DNA from: Hoeflea sp. YIM 152468
GTDB taxonomy: Bacteria > Pseudomonadota > Alphaproteobacteria > Rhizobiales > Rhizobiaceae
Reading direction: 5' to 3'
Assembly (NCBI RefSeq): GCF_029210485.1
Contig: NZ_JARGET010000029.1
Coordinates: 62,001-126,000, forward strand
Length of the DNA: 64,000 nt
Part shown: positions 53,220 through 62,575 of the stretch, piece after piece
Layout: every line of letters starts with the position of its first letter
Position numbering within the stretch: position 1 is the first letter of the stretch
Translations under genes and position numbers: made by a program
The notes under the pieces: model-generated
Told to the model about the DNA's origin: nothing
Seen by the model: the letters and a program-made list of their open reading frames with translations, nothing else
Database searches by the model: none

Positions 53220-53554
53220 GGCTGGCGCAGCGCGCGCACGGCCCGAAACTCGCCGGATGATGTCCGATCGATCCGACAGGCGGCGCCTCGCACGCTACGG
53301 GAGTTTATCCCCGTCCCGGATTGCTCCGGCCGCAGCCTGGACCGGCCGCGGGCGTGGTTCTCAAGGGTCCGGCACGGACGCTGATCGCCGTATCAGGCGC
53401 GTCATGTCCGCCACAGGCCCGGTCCGGTGTCTCGATTCCGTGCCCGCCAGATGGCTGGCCCGGAGAAAAAAACCGGCCCGGTGGCTGGCTTTGCACGATC
53501 AAGTTCGACCGCCCGCCAGCGGAGCCCCGATGGCTTCCGCCTCCTTGCGCGACC

Positions 53555-53669
53555 TGCCGCACGTTACCGCAGATCCGCAAAAGGCCTTCCCCCCGCCTGG
53601 CCCGCAACGTTCGCGAACCATCCGGCAGCGGAAGTGCAATCAGTGTCGCACGGGTTTGGAAGGTGGGGA
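53555..53669. repeat. 115-bp direct repeat, copy 1
   Basis: The sequence from TGCCGCACGTTACCGCAG to GGTTTGGAAGGTGGGGA is identical, base for base by eye, to 54106-54220. It contains the palindrome GTTCGCGAAC. Identity over 115 bp indicates recent duplication or gene conversion. Confidence 0.9.
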
Positions 53670-53738
53670 TGAAAAGGCGGTGGGTTTTGGACAAGGGGTT
53701 GTTTTGATTGGAATGGCCCGCTTTTCCCCTCCCCCTGA

Positions 53739-53762
53739 GGGGCAGGGGCAGGGGCAGGGGTG
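53739..53762. repeat. GGGGCA hexamer tandem repeat
   Basis: GGGGCA occurs three times in a row (53739-53756), followed by GGGGTG, next to a CCCCTCCCCCTGAGGGG palindrome. Confidence 0.8.
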
Positions 53763-53908
53763 GGGGTAGGCCTCCACCTTGTTGCCGAAGGCGGCTTATC
53801 GGCCCCGCCACAAATACCCCCACCCGGATCGCCTGCGCTCACGCTTGTCGCTCCGACCTCCCCTCAAGGGGGAGGTGGAATTCCGTGGGCGTGGTTCTTT
53901 CAGATTCC

Positions 53909-54046
53909 GTCATCCCGGCCTTGAGCCGGGATCCAGCAGGCGAGCGTCGGCGAGCCGGACGACCCTTTGCCTGCGTTCAATCACAAAGTCTCTCACCGCG
54001 TGGACACGCGGTGGCTGGACCCCGGGATCAGGTCCGGGGTGACGGG
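53909..54046. repeat. Dispersed palindromic repeat, copy A
   Basis: Begins GTCATCCCGGCCTTGAGCC and ends TCCGGGGTGACGGG, so its ends are inverted repeats. The internal CGAGCGTC-GCGAGCC block and CGCGGTGGCTGGA block match copy B at 59747-59861, with an insertion of about 20 bp in the middle. Confidence 0.75.
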
Positions 54047-54105
54047 GTTGAGGGATTGCGCAACAATCGACTGCCGTCCGCAGGGCGTCCGTCGTGCAGC
54101 ATATT

Positions 54106-54220
54106 TGCCGCACGTTACCGCAGATCCGCAAAAGGCCTTCCCCCCGCCTGGCCCGCAACGTTCGCGAACCATCCGGCAGCGGAAGTGCAATCAGTGTCGC
54201 ACGGGTTTGGAAGGTGGGGA
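54106..54220. repeat. 115-bp direct repeat, copy 2
   Basis: Identical to 53555-53669. It ends 46 nt before the stop codon of the TadG-like gene (54267), so the copy lies just past that gene's 3' end. Confidence 0.9.
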
Positions 54221-54266
54221 CAAAATGCGGCGAGATTATTTTGCTGAAGCCGGACCGGCTCAGCCC

Positions 54267-55871
54267 TCAGTTGACCAGCCGCACGCTGGAGACCGACTGT
54301 CCGATGGCCGAAAATGCCTTCTTCAGGGACACCACATCGCTGGCCATGAAGAAGTTTTCCTTGCGGCTGGCGCAATTGGAAAACAGGTTCACCACCGAGG
54401 AAGACGAGGTTTTGTAAAGCACCGTGTAGACCTCGATCCCGAGCTTCTTGATCTCCACACACATGTTTGCCGTCGAGGTGTTGAGATAGGCCTCGGCCGC
54501 CGACTGTGTGGTGGCCGAATTGATCCGCTTGTCAGCCAGAAATCCGTAGGAGCCATAGTCGGATTTGTTGATGGTGTTGCTGGCCCCGTAGGACACATTG
54601 GTGCCATCGGTCATGATCACCAGGATTTTTGACGCGGCATCCGGGCCAAAGGGAGCGGCCTGGGCGTAAGGTTCCTGCGGCGACAGCACGCGCCACCCCC
54701 AGGCCAGGCCTTCGGCAATGTTGGTGCCCGATCCATTCCAGTACTGCATAGCATCAATGCCGGTCCTGACTTTCGACAGCGTCGCCGTCAACGGCACGAT
54801 CGGCGTCGGGCAGGCGCGATTTGGCCCCATTGTCAAAGGTCCGGTGTCATCCTTGAAATCCCGGGGGACCGCAGTCTGCGTCTTGTATTTGGTGATCGAA
54901 CGCTGGACCGTGGCACCGTCACCGGACATGCCATCATGGAGCCAGGAATTGTTGAAGCCGGTGGAGCTGTTGCCGCCGCTGGTGACACGGTTGCCGGGTT
55001 CATCGGCGGCAAAATAGGGTACGAACAAGGTGTTGGGTTTGCCCGCATCCGGCGAATCGAGACTGGTGTTGTAAGGGGCCGGCCGGGCCTCGACGCAGCC
55101 TTTCCAGGTTGTGCCCGACCAGGCAAACAGATTGCTATGGTGGGGATAGTTGCCCGCACTGAAATCAGCATTGTTGTGGCCTGACGATTTTCTCGTGGCA
55201 CGCTGAGCCTCGGTCAGAAACGTCCAGCCATTGTAAAGCGATTTGCCGGACGTATCTATCCAGGCACTGTTGTAGCCTTCACCCTTGACATTGACTGCTG
55301 TGACGAACGGAATGAGCCCGACCTTCAGGCTCTGCTGCGAGGTGTCAACTTCCCCCAGGGCATTGAGCAGGGCGTGAGAGGCCTCCTTCAACGCCGCAAT
55401 GCCGCCGCTTCCCATCGATCCGGTGTTATCAAGCGCGATCGCAATCTCGATGGCCCGGGTCGAAAAATAGGTCGAGGCTGCCGCCGATACCCTGTTGGGC
55501 ATGAAATTGCCGATGAACACCAACGGAATTTCCACACTTGCATAGGCATCGGAGCGGATGAAATTCACCCCGACTGTCTGATCGATGCTCTGGTCGACCA
55601 GGGTCATGTCACTGACGGTTTGCACCTGGGCCTGGAGCAGGTCCTGGTAGATCTGCTTGCGCTCAGGGGTGGTTGCGGTTTTTTTCGATGCAGCCAGGAC
55701 TGCGGCATCGACCATGTTCTGCAATTCAACCTTGGCGCGCGACATATTGGCATAATCCACGGCCAGCCCTGCCCCGGCAAAGAGCATCGGCAGCAGGGCT
55801 GCTGCGAACAGGCCGAAATTGCCACGCCTGCACTGAAAAATTGCTTTGGTCGTCAAATACAGCCTGCGCAT
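54267..55871 (-). CDS. TadG-like vWA domain pilus-associated protein
   Basis: A 534-residue protein with an N-terminal membrane helix (GNFGLFAAALLPMLFAGAGL) and the TadE/TadG-like prepilin segment AVDYANMSRAKVELQNMVDA following it. A vWA domain from about residue 140 has the MIDAS motif IAIALDNTGSMGSGGIAALK, an acidic region and DAASKILVIMTDGTNVSYGA. The C-terminal part has a CVEIKKLGIEVYTVLY stretch and FSNC, with a likely disulfide. TadG proteins help assemble Flp/Tad pili or surface structures. No tad cluster is adjacent, so this is an orphan. Confidence 0.9.
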   Translation of the reverse strand: MRRLYLTTKAIFQCRRGNFGLFAAALLPMLFAGAGLAVDYANMSRAKVELQNMVDAAVLAASKKTATTPERKQIYQDLLQAQVQTVSDMTLVDQSIDQTVGVNFIRSDAYASVEIPLVFIGNFMPNRVSAAASTYFSTRAIEIAIALDNTGSMGSGGIAALKEASHALLNALGEVDTSQQSLKVGLIPFVTAVNVKGEGYNSAWIDTSGKSLYNGWTFLTEAQRATRKSSGHNNADFSAGNYPHHSNLFAWSGTTWKGCVEARPAPYNTSLDSPDAGKPNTLFVPYFAADEPGNRVTSGGNSSTGFNNSWLHDGMSGDGATVQRSITKYKTQTAVPRDFKDDTGPLTMGPNRACPTPIVPLTATLSKVRTGIDAMQYWNGSGTNIAEGLAWGWRVLSPQEPYAQAAPFGPDAASKILVIMTDGTNVSYGASNTINKSDYGSYGFLADKRINSATTQSAAEAYLNTSTANMCVEIKKLGIEVYTVLYKTSSSSVVNLFSNCASRKENFFMASDVVSLKKAFSAIGQSVSSVRLVN

Positions 55872-56054
55872 GCTCTCGCTCCCTCAAGACGGCACGGCAT
55901 TTCACAATGAAACCACCTCGCCCAAAGGATGTAAGCATCGTTCATAAAAGGAGCCTTAATGACACTTCCGCCACCGCCCGCAGCAGCCAACTTCCTGAAA
56001 TCATGGTGAAGAATTCGTCTAGGGTCTGCGCGGTGATCGGTGGAGACGGCTGTC

Positions 56055-57113
56055 TCAAAATGCCGGAAAGCCGCGCGAATCCCATTGCGAGCGGGGGATC
56101 TTCTGGCCGACCTTGTGGGCAAAGCCGGTGACCTGCAGCGCGGCGTCGTCGACGGTGCAGCGGAAGGACAGCGAATACCAGGCGCCATCGGCACGGAAGG
56201 CGGCGTTTGTCTCGGTCAGAACATTGCCAGTGTCGAGGCGGTAGGACGGCAGCAGTTCCAGCCCGAAGCGCTCGGGCGCATTGCGCAATTGCTCGCGCAA
56301 CTCCGAGGTGCAGAGCTGGCTGGCTCTGAGGCCGCGCGGCAGGCTGCCCATTGCCGCCATCGCCACCGGATTGCCGCTGATGCTGGTGGAGAACAATTGC
56401 CGGGCTTCCGCCAACACCAGAGGCGCGCCGGGGTCTGCCGCCTCGGCATCGGTGCCGGAGGGCGCGGCGGCGGCAGATTGAGCCGGCGCTTCAATCAAGG
56501 CCGGAGCAAGGACGGTCTGGGTGTCCGCCTCGGCCAGACTGTCCGGGGCGCCGTCCAGATCGGCTTCGGGCAGCGTGATGTCGAGCGGGAGCGCCAGCGT
56601 CGGCGCGGCATCCGCCTCCGGCTCGGGCTCGGGCTGGTCTTGCGGGTCCTCGGGCTGCTGCGACTCCGTAGTGTCGGCTTCAGGGGTAGCATCGTCGGGG
56701 CCCGGCGCCGCCGGTGCTTCGGCTGCGCCGCCGTCGAGCGCCAGTTCAGGGCCGCTGTCCTGTTCGCCAAAACGGAACACCGGTCGCAGCACCGGAATCG
56801 GCACGCCGTCGGCCGCTTCCCCGGCGTCCGCCGCTGGCGGCGCGGGCGTTTCCGGTTCGGGCGTTTCCGGCTCGGGCATGTCCGGTTCGGAGACTTCCGG
56901 TTCCGGCGCTTCCGCCCTCTCCAGCGGCGGCTCCGGCGGAACCTCCGGAGGCTCGACCAGGGTCACCTCGATCACCTGATCGTCCGGTTCGGCGTCGGGC
57001 TCGGGCAGCGGCAGGGTGATCAGCAGCGCCGCCACGATCAGCCCGTGAGCGAGCAGCGACAGCGCCAGGGCTCCGCTCAACCGGTTCGACATGATCTCCC
57101 GCACTCGCTTCAT
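56055..57113 (-). CDS. DUF930 protein with TonB-like N-terminus
   Basis: A 352-residue protein. It has an N-terminal membrane helix (ALALSLLAHGLIVAALLITL), then a Pro/Glu-rich spacer of EPET-, PEP- and AP-repeats over about 220 residues, like the periplasm-spanning part of TonB. The C-terminal DUF930 domain is LPRGLRASQLCTSELREQLR to WDSRGFPAF, with two Cys (SQLC and FRC). DUF930 is a rhizobial family with unknown function. The start is uncertain: ATG at 57111-57113 was chosen, with alternatives at 57123-57125 and 57090-57092. It is divergent from the SDR gene. Confidence 0.85.
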   Translation of the reverse strand: MKRVREIMSNRLSGALALSLLAHGLIVAALLITLPLPEPDAEPDDQVIEVTLVEPPEVPPEPPLERAEAPEPEVSEPDMPEPETPEPETPAPPAADAGEAADGVPIPVLRPVFRFGEQDSGPELALDGGAAEAPAAPGPDDATPEADTTESQQPEDPQDQPEPEPEADAAPTLALPLDITLPEADLDGAPDSLAEADTQTVLAPALIEAPAQSAAAAPSGTDAEAADPGAPLVLAEARQLFSTSISGNPVAMAAMGSLPRGLRASQLCTSELREQLRNAPERFGLELLPSYRLDTGNVLTETNAAFRADGAWYSLSFRCTVDDAALQVTGFAHKVGQKIPRSQWDSRGFPAF

Positions 57114-57252
57114 GCCCAGATCCATAGCAGAAATTCGGGCGGAACGAGGGCCGGTCGCACCAAATCCGGCCTCTGCCGCCTGTACGCCGGGTGGAACGGC
57201 AAGCCGGCTCAGGCGTTGGCTCTGCGACAGCCAAGATTCAAGGAGCAGATCC

Positions 57253-57927
57253 ATGCCAGCAAAAACCCTCTTCATCACCGGCGCCTCGAGCGGCATTGGC
57301 GCCGCCACGGCGCGGGCCGCACGCCGGGCCGGCTGGAATGTCGGGCTGTTCGCCCGCTCCGAAGACAAGCTCAAGGCACTGACGCAAGAACTCGGCGACC
57401 GTTCGCTGGCCTTGCCCGGCGACGCCACCAGCCTGGACGACCAGAACCAGGCGCTGGCCATGCTCAAGCACACCTATGGCCGCGTCGATGCCGCCTTTGC
57501 CAATGCCGGCATGGGGGTGAGGAACGCGGGCACCGAACAGGGCGATCCGGAAGAATGGCAGCGGTTGGTCCAGCTCAACATCCTTGGCCTGCTCTACACC
57601 GCCAAGGCGGCAATCCCGCATCTGCGTCCGCGCAAGGGCCACATGCTGATGACCGGCTCGGCGGCGGGCCGGGTGCATATCCCCGGCTCGGTCTACGGCG
57701 CGTCAAAATGGTTCGTGCATGGCTTTGCCGGCAATCTGGCCGAAGAAATGAAAGAATGGGGCGGCCGCTGCACGGTGGTGGCGCCGGGCATGGTCAACAC
57801 CGGATTTTTCGACGAGGCCAAGCCCGACAAGCTGCAGCCCGAGGATGTGGCCGAGGCGGTGATGTTCGCGCTTGCGGCCAAGCCGCGCAATGATGTGCGC
57901 GAAGTCTTTCTGATGCCCACCGACTGA
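57253..57927 (+). CDS. SDR family oxidoreductase
   Basis: A 224-residue classical short-chain dehydrogenase. The Rossmann motif is TLFITGASSGIGAATARAAR (T-G-x3-G-I-G), then NAGMGV in place of N-N-A-G, and the catalytic Ser/Tyr/Lys in LMTGSAAGRVHIPGSVYGAS, which ends Y-G-A-S-K. The length is at the short end. The substrate is unknown. ATG at 57253 follows AGGAG. Divergent from the DUF930 gene. The C-terminus PTD is complete. Confidence 0.92.
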   Translation: MPAKTLFITGASSGIGAATARAARRAGWNVGLFARSEDKLKALTQELGDRSLALPGDATSLDDQNQALAMLKHTYGRVDAAFANAGMGVRNAGTEQGDPEEWQRLVQLNILGLLYTAKAAIPHLRPRKGHMLMTGSAAGRVHIPGSVYGASKWFVHGFAGNLAEEMKEWGGRCTVVAPGMVNTGFFDEAKPDKLQPEDVAEAVMFALAAKPRNDVREVFLMPTD

Positions 57928-58467
57928 ACCGGCACGCCGCCCGCCGATCCCGAGCCCGGCTCTCAGCCTGCCGGCCATACGGCCGATACCAGCGCTCAGA
58001 CGGCGCCGGCGAGCACACAACAGGCGGCGCATGACGCGGACCGGAATTTCGCCGGCTGGCCGCTGCAGGCCCCGCCTGGTGCTGCCAGCTCGGACCCTGA
58101 CACTTGCCGGTGTTCATGCGGCGACGCTGGCGGACTGGCATTGCCCGGCACTGAATCCCGGCCTGATTGGCCAGATGGTGGCGCATGTTCTGAAACCGCA
58201 GTCAGTAAAGCCAGAAACAATCACGCCTTTAGCGGGAATTACAAGCAGAGAACAAGGATAGATAGACGGAACCTTACTATCCTATCAATCCTTTAGCCAC
58301 CTCAACTGCAAAACGTCAAATCCTATCCTTGCTACCTCCCACCTGACGCTGCGTCATTTTTTTTGCAATACTTGCAAAGCGGATGTATAATCGGCCTGCA
58401 CGATTCACGCGGCCTTCCAAACCCGCTCACTGCGGAACGCGGGCTACGCGGAACAAGGGGGCTAATC
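57928..58467. other. Promoter region of the porin gene with repeated TATCCT motifs
   Basis: About 540 nt. CAAGGATAG (58253-58261) and CTATCCTTG (58323-58331) are perfect 9-bp inverted repeats, with another CTATCCT at 58278-58284. A palindrome TGACGCTGCGTCA (58344-58356) followed by eight T precedes the porin promoter. No gene is seen from 57930 to 58240. Confidence 0.6.
58363..58391 (+). promoter_or_regulatory. Sigma-70 promoter of the porin gene
   Basis: TTGCAA (58363-58368) and TATAAT (58386-58391) are separated by 17 bp. Transcription would begin near 58398 and leave a leader of about 70 nt before the porin ATG at 58468. A perfect -10 is rare in this GC-rich window. Confidence 0.75.
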
Positions 58468-59619
58468 ATGCGGACCAATCTGGCAGCGATATGTTCAATA
58501 GCGGCACTCGGCATTGCGGTTCCGGGTCACGCGGTGGCGGAACCTGACGAATATGTCCGGGTCTGCGATAGCTACGGCAGTGGTTTCTTCTACATTCCGG
58601 GAACCGAGACCTGCCTGAGACTTACCGGCTATGTCGACTACCAGACGTCGTGGCTGAAAAACACCCACAGCATTGGCGGGGGCACGGTGGTCCGGGGCGC
58701 CGGCGGGCCCTCAAACGAGCTGTTCGGCGCCACCTACGGCAACTGGATCAGGCGCGATGGCCTGAGGGTCGGCTTTCGCACCTCAGGCGATTACGGCGAC
58801 GCAAAAATCGGTGATCTGCCCTTGGTCGGCGCCTATATCGATTACGAGGGCGCCTGGGGCGATGAAGGCTATCAGGGAAGTTCGGTGATCGGCGCAGACA
58901 ATGTCACGCAAACCGGGTTCACCTTTCTCCAGCAGCACCCCATGTACGGCACCGGCGTGATCGCCAGCACCAATGGCTTCGGGCTCGACAGCAGCGGCAC
59001 ACTGGGCAACAGCTGGCACCGCGCCAATCTGGGGCTGAAATTTGCGGTGCCGGGGTTTGACGGGAGCAGCGATGACGCTGACGATGACCGTGACGGGCTT
59101 CGTGTCCGCGGCCGCCTGGGGCTGTTTTATGAGACCCTGGATACAGATGCCACCGGACGGTCCGACCTGACCTTCAACGGAACCCCGTTCAACGGCTTCT
59201 ACCAGAACTATGATCTCGACGCCAAGGACGAGTATTTCGGTGTCCGCCTGGGAACCCATATCGGGCTGCCGCCGTGTCTGGATGGCAAATTCAAGACCAG
59301 CATCGGCGCCGATCTCTATCTCGGCTATCATACCGGCAAAGGCTACTACTCTCATAATACCGGCGCATTCGGCACCCAGATCAACGAGACGCGAAGCTAT
59401 TCCGAGAGCGGATTTACCGTCGGGGCCGGCGTCTCGCTGGGTGCGTCCTATGAAATTGCGCCCGGCTGGCGTCTGGGCAGCAAGGTGGAGTTTTCCTACC
59501 TGCCGCAAGTCACCAGCTTCAGCGCGCCGCAAAATCCCAGCGAACAGGCCAACGCCGGCTTCTCGTCGGACTCGGCCACCCGCGTCATAGCCTCCTTCGG
59601 CCTTCGCGTGCAGTTCTAA
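58468..59619 (+). CDS. Porin, Porin_2 family
   Basis: A 383-residue outer-membrane protein. The signal peptide is [20 protein letters not shown] (cleaved near AVAEP). The Porin_2 hallmark [20 protein letters not shown], with [17 protein letters not shown], opens the mature protein, and Cys pairs C-x-C type residues (VCDS, TCLR) are conserved. Many aromatic-alternating strands follow, and it ends with the porin-type terminal strand [15 protein letters not shown], with C-terminal Phe. ATG at 58468 follows GGGG. The gene has the strong promoter at 58363-58391 and a terminator at 59902-59927. Confidence 0.93.
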   Translation: MRTNLAAICSIAALGIAVPGHAVAEPDEYVRVCDSYGSGFFYIPGTETCLRLTGYVDYQTSWLKNTHSIGGGTVVRGAGGPSNELFGATYGNWIRRDGLRVGFRTSGDYGDAKIGDLPLVGAYIDYEGAWGDEGYQGSSVIGADNVTQTGFTFLQQHPMYGTGVIASTNGFGLDSSGTLGNSWHRANLGLKFAVPGFDGSSDDADDDRDGLRVRGRLGLFYETLDTDATGRSDLTFNGTPFNGFYQNYDLDAKDEYFGVRLGTHIGLPPCLDGKFKTSIGADLYLGYHTGKGYYSHNTGAFGTQINETRSYSESGFTVGAGVSLGASYEIAPGWRLGSKVEFSYLPQVTSFSAPQNPSEQANAGFSSDSATRVIASFGLRVQF

Positions 59620-59746
59620 GCAGCGGCCGGGGTGAGGCTCACACGCTTCATGCCCCGAATATGTGCGCGCAGCCCATGCGATGAACACTGGAGGAAAGGG
59701 GGCTATCGGCCGTCGTTGCGGTTCCTGGAGGAGCTTACCATTTTCC

Positions 59747-59861
59747 GTCATGCCGGACCCCGATCCGGCATCCAGCGGGCGAGCGTCCGCGAGCCAAACG
59801 ACTCTTTTCACGACGCGGACGCGTCGTGGCTGGATTCCGGCTCAAGGGCCGGAATGACGGG
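59747..59861. repeat. Dispersed palindromic repeat, copy B
   Basis: Begins GTCATGCCGGACCCCGATCC and ends CAAGGGCCGGAATGACGG. Its ends are inverted repeats, and the internal ACGACGCGGACGCGTCGT is a palindrome. It shares the CAGCxGGCGAGCGTC-GCGAGCC block with copy A (53909-54046). Confidence 0.75.
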
Positions 59862-59901
59862 GGTTTGCGACGGTGCCCGGATGCCGAAGGACCGGCAGCA
59901 A

Positions 59902-59927
59902 AAAACCCGGCGCAATGGCCGGGTTTT
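59902..59927. terminator. Bidirectional intrinsic terminator between porin and rpoD
   Basis: AAAACCCGGC (59902-59911) pairs perfectly with GCCGGGTTTT (59918-59927) around a 6-nt loop. The A- and U-runs allow termination on both strands, for the porin gene (+) and the rpoD transcript (-). Confidence 0.92.
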
Positions 59928-60026
59928 GAAATTGGGGCTGCCGCTTCACTTGCAAAATCCAACGTTGAGCCTTCGGCCAAATGGTTGCTTTTGCTTTCTC
60001 TCCCTCAAGGGGAGAGAAGGAAGACG

Positions 60027-62069
60027 TCAGCTATCCAGGAACGAGCGCAGCTTACGGGAGCGGCTCGGGTGCTTGAGTTTTCTCAGCGCCTTGGCTTCGA
60101 TCTGGCGGATACGTTCGCGGGTGACCGAGAACTGCTGGCCGACCTCCTCGAGCGTGTGGTCGGTGTTCATGCCGATGCCGAAGCGCATCCTGAGCACGCG
60201 TTCCTCGCGCGGCGTCAGCGAGGCCAGCACGCGGGTGGTGGTCTCACGCAAATTGGCCTGGATCGCCGCGTCGATCGGCAGGATCGCATTCTTGTCCTCG
60301 ATGAAATCACCCAGATGCGAATCTTCCTCGTCGCCGACCGGCGTTTCCAGGCTGATCGGCTCCTTGGCGATTTTCAGCACCTTGCGCACCTTTTCCAGCG
60401 GCATGGCGAGTTTTTCCGCCAGCTCTTCCGGCGTCGGCTCGCGGCCGATCTCGTGCAGCATCTGGCGCGAGGTGCGGACGATCTTGTTGATCGTCTCGAT
60501 CATGTGCACCGGAATACGGATGGTGCGGGCCTGGTCGGCGATCGAGCGGGTGATCGCCTGCCGGATCCACCAGGTGGCATAGGTCGAGAACTTGTAGCCG
60601 CGGCGGTATTCGAACTTGTCCACCGCCTTCATCAGGCCGATATTGCCTTCCTGGATGAGATCGAGGAACTGCAGGCCGCGGTTGGTGTATTTCTTGGCAA
60701 TCGAGATCACCAGCCGCAAATTGGCCTCGACCATTTCCTTCTTGGCGATGCGCGCCTCGCGCTCGCCCTTCTGCACCATCTGCACGATGCGGCGGAATTC
60801 GGAGATCGAAATGCCGGTTTCGGTGGCCAGAAACTGGATCTCGGTGCGCAGGTCGCGGATGTTGCTGGATTCGGACTTGGCGAATTCCTTCCAGCCCTTG
60901 GCCGACAGATTGGCGATCGACTTCATCCAGTTGGGATCAAGTTCGGCGCCGGAATACTGCACCAGGAAGTCATCGCGCTTGACGCCGTAGCTTTCGGCCA
61001 GACGCAGCAGACGGCCTTCATTGGCCACCAGACGCTTGTTGATGTCGTACAGCTGCTCGACCAGGCTGTCGATGCGGTTCTGGTTCAGTGACAGCGACTT
61101 GACCGCCGTGATCAGCGCGTCCTTGAGTTCCTTGTAGCGGCGTTCCTGTGCCGGCGAGAGCGTGCCGGTGGCGGCAAGGCGTGCCTCGACCTGCTGGTCC
61201 TGCAGCTTGCGCAGCTTCTTGTAGGTCTCGGCGATGGTGTCGAGGGTTTCCATCACCTGCGGACGCAGCTCGGCTTCCATCGCCGCGAGCGAGAGATTGT
61301 TCTCGTCATCGTCGTCATCGTCGTCATCATACTGGCCTTCACCGCCGACATTGGTGACGTCGTCGGACTTGGCCTTCTCGGCACGCGCCTTTTCCTTTTC
61401 CTCGGCGACCTTCCGGTCGGCCTCGATCTTTTCAGGGCTCTGGAACTGCGGCGCAGCCTTGGCCTCGGGGCCGGAATAGGTGGTTTCCAGATCGATGATC
61501 TCGCGCAACAGTGTCGAGCCCTCGTTGAGCTCCTCGCGCCAGATGATGATCGCCTGGAAGGTCAGCGGGCTTTCGCAAAGCCCCGCGATCATGGTTTCGC
61601 GGCCGGCCTCGATGCGCTTGGCGATGGCAATCTCGCCCTCGCGGGAGAGAAGCTCCACCGAACCCATTTCGCGCAGATACATCCGCACCGGATCGTCGGT
61701 ACGGTCCGTGGGCTCTTTCTTCTTGGTGGTGGTAACGGCCGAACCGGCTGCGGTGGCAACTTCGGTGCCTTCGCTTTCGGTCTCGGTCTCTTCTTCCGTT
61801 TCCTTGTCTTCGTTGGCCTCGTCTTCCTCGACCACATTGATGCCCATATCGGAGAGCATCGACAGGATGTCTTCGATCTGTTCGGAGGTTACCTCCTCCG
61901 AGGGCAGCACAGCATTGAGCTCGTCCATGGTCACATAACCCCGTTTTTTCGAGGTCTTGATCATTTTCTTGACGGCATCATCCGAAAGGTCGAGCAACGG
62001 CCCGTCAGGCGTGGTGGCCTCGCGCTCGTTCTCGGTCTCGTCTGCTGCTTCTTTTACCTTGCTTGCCAT
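60027..62069 (-). CDS. rpoD: RNA polymerase sigma factor RpoD
   Basis: A 680-residue primary sigma factor. Region 1.1 is the acidic N-terminus ([13 protein letters not shown] then [20 protein letters not shown]). Region 1.2 is [20 protein letters not shown], region 2 has [20 protein letters not shown] and the core-binding [20 protein letters not shown] with [13 protein letters not shown] (2.4), and region 4.2 has [20 protein letters not shown]. An acidic low-complexity insert (DDDDDDDE) lies in the non-conserved region near residue 255. The length agrees with rhizobial RpoD. ATG at 62067-62069. It follows dnaG on the same strand. Confidence 0.98.
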   Translation of the reverse strand: MASKVKEAADETENEREATTPDGPLLDLSDDAVKKMIKTSKKRGYVTMDELNAVLPSEEVTSEQIEDILSMLSDMGINVVEEDEANEDKETEEETETESEGTEVATAAGSAVTTTKKKEPTDRTDDPVRMYLREMGSVELLSREGEIAIAKRIEAGRETMIAGLCESPLTFQAIIIWREELNEGSTLLREIIDLETTYSGPEAKAAPQFQSPEKIEADRKVAEEKEKARAEKAKSDDVTNVGGEGQYDDDDDDDDENNLSLAAMEAELRPQVMETLDTIAETYKKLRKLQDQQVEARLAATGTLSPAQERRYKELKDALITAVKSLSLNQNRIDSLVEQLYDINKRLVANEGRLLRLAESYGVKRDDFLVQYSGAELDPNWMKSIANLSAKGWKEFAKSESSNIRDLRTEIQFLATETGISISEFRRIVQMVQKGEREARIAKKEMVEANLRLVISIAKKYTNRGLQFLDLIQEGNIGLMKAVDKFEYRRGYKFSTYATWWIRQAITRSIADQARTIRIPVHMIETINKIVRTSRQMLHEIGREPTPEELAEKLAMPLEKVRKVLKIAKEPISLETPVGDEEDSHLGDFIEDKNAILPIDAAIQANLRETTTRVLASLTPREERVLRMRFGIGMNTDHTLEEVGQQFSVTRERIRQIEAKALRKLKHPSRSRKLRSFLDS

Positions 62070-62575
62070 GGGCAGTCACTTTCCCCGGATTTCAGTCGGT
62101 TGATTTCGCCCGCGCCAGAAACTGGCGCATGCCGCCCGCCATGATGGCGGCCGGCCGTTTCGCGAATCATCCGGTATGTTGTGGCGTACGGATACCTAAT
62201 ACCCTGTTAACCATGCCGATCATTCAAGTTTGCGGCCTTTAACTCTTCAGTCATGCGGAGCCTGGAAAACGCAATATCGATTCAGACCCGTCGAGCCCTG
62301 TAATCTCGCGCGCTTGTGTCCAACAGGTGATTCCCATAAAAAACCTTTTCGTCAAGGCTTATCAGCCAAAAACCGCCCAGTTGGGAGGATTAGCGCGCAA
62401 TCGGCTGCGTTTCCCGGACAATCTCCAGATTCCCTATGTAGGAGCCACTTTCGATTTCACAAGTGCGGCCGCGCAAATTGCCGCTGCGCACCTGCCGCCC
62501 GACAGCTTGAAAGCAGGGCGCGCTGAGCGGGGCGACGGACAGGCGAAAACCTCGGTCGATCAACAGGGCGCGGTT
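62070..62575. other. rpoD leader region, dnaG-rpoD intergenic
   Basis: About 506 nt, unusually long for a housekeeping pair. The rpoD-proximal part has two strong hairpins (next entry); the distal part (62190-62560) probably carries the rpoD promoter but no consensus is obvious. No gene is seen. Confidence 0.5.
62112..62150 (-). promoter_or_regulatory. Two tandem hairpins in the rpoD leader
   Basis: GCGCCAG/CTGGCGC (62112-62118, 62122-62128, 3-nt loop) and CCGCCAT/ATGGCGG (62136-62142, 62144-62150, one-base centre) are perfect inverted repeats. They lie 43-81 nt upstream of the rpoD start. They may act on leader RNA stability or as DNA sites. Confidence 0.5.

Larger units (their letters stand above)
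52912..54266. other. 1.36-kb non-coding repeat mosaic
   Basis: No plausible gene lies between the NTF2-like and TadG-like genes. It holds two identical 115-bp copies (53555-53669, 54106-54220) and a GGGGCA tandem (53739-53762). Between these are a CCTCCCC/GGGGAGG hairpin (53857-53875) and a palindromic repeat (53909-54046). A 10-bp inverted repeat lies at 53165-53219. Open frames here repeat the same peptide in both copies, as expected for repeats rather than genes. Confidence 0.75.
59620..60026. other. Intergenic region between convergent porin and rpoD genes
   Basis: About 400 nt containing dispersed palindromic repeat copy B, the bidirectional terminator and a TTCTCTCCC/GGGGAGAGAA hairpin (59996-60018) just beyond the rpoD stop. 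No gene. Confidence 0.7.

Noticed and set aside
53900-54190. Short open frames sharing a peptide with 53427-53672
   Set aside because: The shared peptide arises from the 115-bp DNA duplication, so it is no evidence for a gene.
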